From an uncultured Haliea sp. (GTDB taxonomy: Bacteria > Pseudomonadota > Gammaproteobacteria > Pseudomonadales > Halieaceae), in the NCBI GenBank assembly GCA_913061145.1, contig CAJXUQ010000005.1:119226-183225 (forward strand): a stretch of 64,000 bases of DNA, written 5' to 3'. Shown piece by piece: positions 62,731 to 64,000 of this stretch. Each line of letters opens with the position of its first letter. Positions within the stretch are counted from its first letter, which is position 1. Under the pieces are notes generated by a model that worked only from the letters and a program-made list of their open reading frames with translations, was not told where the DNA came from and did no database searches. Made by a program: the position numbers and the translations under genes.

Positions 62731-63969
62731 CTAGCGGGTGACCTTTTCCGGCGGACGAAACCAGCCCCCGCGCGCGGACAGGCGCCGAAAGCAGCGGTAG
62801 AGGGTCAGGCCCCTGGCCGCGTTGAACAGGGAAAAGGCCAGCCACAGTCCGTGGTTGCCCCAGGGCTGACTGAGGTACCAGACCGGCAGGTAGACGAACA
62901 AGGCACTGGCGAGCATGGTCAGCATCATGTCCCGGGTTTCCCCGGTGCCGATGAACACACCGTCCAGCAGGTAGGTCGGCGCGGCGACAAGCGGCAGCAG
63001 GACCAGCCAGAAACGGTGCCGATCCAGCACGGCCAGCACCTCCGGCAGGCTGGTCAGAATCCTGAAAAGCGGCAGTTGCAGGAGCAGGAAGGCGGCGCTG
63101 AGCAGCACCGCAGAGGCCGCGCACCACAGGCCGCAGCGGCGCACCACGCGGTAGAAGCCGGGGGCGTCTCCGGCGCCAGCCCGGTTCCCTGCGAGGCTTT
63201 CGACGGCGTAGGCAAAGCCATCCAGCGCGTAGGCCGTCAGCAGCAGCAATTGCATCAGCAGGGCGTTGGCGGCCAGGGTTGCCGCACCCAGTTTCTCTCC
63301 CATGCTGGTGAAAAAGGCGAAGGCTGCGAGCAGCGTAATCGTGCGCACGAACAGGTGGCTGTTGCTGCGCATCAGCGTGAGGTAGGCCCGAGGTTGCAGC
63401 AGCTCAGCCAGGTTGGCGGGGCGCGGTGCGGCGCGCCGAGCCACGCCGGCAACGGCCAGTCCGAGCCCGAGGTATTCAGCGATCACGGTAGCCGTTGCGG
63501 CGCCGTCGCTGGCCAGGCCGAGCCCTACCACCAACACGATGTCCAGCAGGATATTGGCCAGATTGGTCGCGATCAGTACCCACATCGGCCAGCGCGTGTC
63601 GCCGTGCCCGATAAACCACCCGATAATGGCGTAGGTCAGCAGCACCGCCGGTGCGCTGATGATGCGAATGCGCGCGTAACTGTCCGCCAGCGTCAGCAAT
63701 GCGGCATCGGGCGCCATCAGCGCCAGTCCGGCCTGTAACCACAGGGGATGCAGGAGCCAGACCAGGCTCGCCAGCACCAGCGCCAGCACGCCGGCCCGGT
63801 AGAGCTCCAGGCTGGCCCGTGACGCGCTGCCGGCCCCGAGCGCGCGCGCGACGCGCCCGGTTGTGCCCATGCGCAGAAAGCTGAAACCCCAGTAGAGAAA
63901 TGACAGCAGGGCGCTGCCGATGGCGACGGCGCCGAGATAGCGCGTATCCTCCAGGTGGCCCAGTATGCC
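62731..63969 (-). CDS. MATE-family (DinF-like) efflux protein, 5' end missing
   Basis: 412 codons of a multidrug and toxic compound extrusion protein with about eleven hydrophobic segments. GILGHLEDTRYLGAVAIG resembles the DinF region following the first helix, so roughly the first 40-45 residues are missing. In sequence order the frame continues past 63969 only by reading adapter (MYKRQ), which is artefact. C-terminus GGWFRPPEKVTR. DinF/NorM-type H+ or Na+ antiport is expected. Confidence 0.88.
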   Translation of the reverse strand, partial: GILGHLEDTRYLGAVAIGSALLSFLYWGFSFLRMGTTGRVARALGAGSASRASLELYRAGVLALVLASLVWLLHPLWLQAGLALMAPDAALLTLADSYARIRIISAPAVLLTYAIIGWFIGHGDTRWPMWVLIATNLANILLDIVLVVGLGLASDGAATATVIAEYLGLGLAVAGVARRAAPRPANLAELLQPRAYLTLMRSNSHLFVRTITLLAAFAFFTSMGEKLGAATLAANALLMQLLLLTAYALDGFAYAVESLAGNRAGAGDAPGFYRVVRRCGLWCAASAVLLSAAFLLLQLPLFRILTSLPEVLAVLDRHRFWLVLLPLVAAPTYLLDGVFIGTGETRDMMLTMLASALFVYLPVWYLSQPWGNHGLWLAFSLFNAARGLTLYRCFRRLSARGGWFRPPEKVTR

Positions 63970-64000
63970 CTGTCTCTTATACACATCTGACGCTGCCGAC
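63970..64000. other. Nextera sequencing adapter (not genomic)
   Basis: CTGTCTCTTATACACATCT (63970-63988) is the Tn5 mosaic-end adapter. The next 12 bases GACGCTGCCGAC continue the Nextera read-1 adapter complement. The genomic sequence ends at 63969. Reverse-strand translation of this piece gives the well-known artefact peptides MYKRQ and MCIRDR. Confidence 0.98.

Overview
The window is a GC-rich chromosomal segment spanning the replication origin of a gammaproteobacterium. The gene order matches the Pseudomonas origin region: atp operon, parAB, rsmG-mnmG, mnmE-yidC-yidD-rnpA-rpmH, oriC, dnaA-dnaN-recF-gyrB, then glyQS and trkA-rsmB-fmt-def-tsaP-dprA-tsaC-hemF-aroE. A split class II ribonucleotide reductase, a Ltp2/DUF35-type thiolase-like pair, a P450 and a TonB receptor suggest a marine or aquatic lineage such as the Halieaceae/Cellvibrionales. 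That placement is inference, since no 16S gene is present.

Layout. (1) 1-6.84 kb: F1Fo ATP synthase operon on the minus strand, from atpI to a cut atpC, with a readable promoter. (2) 6.99-11.3 kb: parB, parA, rsmG and mnmG on the minus strand behind an identical-hexamer promoter. (3) 11.3-11.75 kb: an unusually AT-rich gap with a small ORF and DnaA-box-like 9-mers. (4) 11.75-15.7 kb: mnmE, yidC, yidD, rnpA, rpmH on the minus strand. (5) 15.9-16.2 kb: probable oriC (DnaA boxes and an A/T tract). (6) 16.2-22.5 kb: dnaA, dnaN, recF, gyrB on the plus strand. recF carries two perfect 16-bp parS palindromes, the expected targets of the ParB encoded 11-12 kb away. Gene direction flips at oriC, as expected for leading-strand coding.

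(7) 22.5-39.0 kb is an accessory block not found at this place in Pseudomonas: a MOSC protein and a TauE/SafE exporter; a thiolase-like/DUF35 pair; nrdJa-nrdJb behind a pair of NrdR-box-like palindromes; a degenerate sigma54-activator-like AAA+ protein coupled to an unrecognised 208-aa protein; and a compact Pil-Chp-type chemosensory operon. That operon holds a PilG-like regulator, a PilI-like CheW, a PilJ-like receptor without a periplasmic domain, ChpA divided over two genes, and a second CheW-like protein. This block is the best candidate for something undescribed.

(8) 39.0-62.7 kb: rmuC, glyQS, djlA, an EEP-family membrane phosphatase/nuclease, trkAH, translation-initiation genes (def, fmt, rsmB), tsaP, dprA, tsaC, hemF, aroE, a gamma-carbonic anhydrase, a YheV-like protein, a TonB-dependent receptor, a D-cysteine desulfhydrase and a cytochrome P450. 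(9) 62.7-64.0 kb: a MATE/DinF transporter whose 5' end is lost because the sequence runs into a Nextera adapter at 63970. The window therefore ends at a contig end, and the last 31 bases are not genomic.
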